64,000 bases of DNA from NCBI GenBank assembly GCA_054601695.1, contig BAAHQB010000412.1, positions 57,925 through 121,924 on the forward strand, written 5' to 3'. Below, in pieces: positions 63,840-64,000 of the stretch. Within the stretch, counting starts at the first letter, position 1. The number at the start of each line of letters is the position of its first letter. Below the pieces are notes generated by a model. That model was not told the DNA's origin. It did no database searches and saw only the letters and a program-made list of their open reading frames with translations. The stretch is from Amorphochlora amoebiformis. Taxonomy: Eukaryota; Cercozoa; Chlorarachniophyceae. The position numbers and the translations under genes were made by a program.

Positions 63840-64000
63840 CTAGAGGTAGGGTCAGAGCTAGGGTCAGATCTAGGGTTTGGTGAAATTAGGGTTAGGGTTA
63901 GGGATTACAGCCTTCTTGAACACCGAGACTCTAAACCTGATACGAAAAGTTAAGAAAAAAGTTAATGTTAGGATTAGGGTTAGGGTTCAGGTTAGGTAGT
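63840..64000 (+). repeat. Degenerate telomeric repeat at the right edge
   Basis: TTAGGG variants (taggg-tcagagc-taggg-tcagatc, ttagggttaggg) at 63850-63905 and 63968-64000, continuing past the window. It would lie in an upstream intron or the 5' flank of the SUN gene. Confidence 0.85.

Overview
This is eukaryotic nuclear DNA from an organism I cannot place to a lineage. It carries spliceosomal genes with very small exons. Their introns are filled with (TA)n microsatellite and with internal arrays of the telomere hexamer TTAGGG/CCCTAA. Most long open frames are translations of TA, TG, CG, CT or GA repeats and are not genes. The real genes were rebuilt by finding short islands of complex sequence bounded by splice signals (GT, rarely GC, at the donor; AG at the acceptor) and requiring reading phase to carry from island to island. 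The organism is probably a protist, alga or fungus-like eukaryote: the set includes a DASH-type kinetochore subunit and an augmin-type subunit. Vertebrate-type telomere repeats alone do not settle it.

Layout. 1-1070: (TG)n/(CG)n compound tract, then a 7-unit minisatellite. 1968-5612 (-): unrecognised 127-aa gene. 5701-6252 (+): 72-aa gene, divergent from it. 15502-about 6584 (-): mitochondrial-type PPR protein. 22069-17131 (-): SNRNP27-like tri-snRNP protein with an RD/RS-rich arm. 23745-23910 (+): last exons of an unrecognised gene. 24093-27238 (+): ASK1-like DASH subunit, 10 exons. 49879-27846 (-): a 45-exon, 974-aa inositol polyphosphate 5-phosphatase with PH-like N-terminus and C2-like C-terminus; every exon phase is consistent and all catalytic motifs are present. 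50200-51004 (+): small basic protein. 51523-58847 (+): HAUS8/QWRF-type augmin subunit. 63494-60670 (-): SUN-domain protein, N-terminus outside the resolved exons.

Three architectural patterns stand out. First, exon edges with their splice site are repeatedly copied in tandem between TA tracts, in at least eleven places. Second, telomere-repeat arrays lie flush against splice sites and in one case form a whole intron. Third, the two long 3'-to-3' intergenic spacers (27.2-27.8 kb and 58.9-60.7 kb) contain almost no microsatellite and are instead crowded with CTAG and GTAC palindromes.

Functionally the genes are ordinary eukaryotic housekeeping: spindle and kinetochore (ASK1, HAUS8), nuclear envelope (SUN), splicing (SNRNP27), phosphoinositide turnover and organelle RNA (PPR). 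They are neighbours, not an operon or pathway. All gene models are read by eye from the sequence without transcript data.
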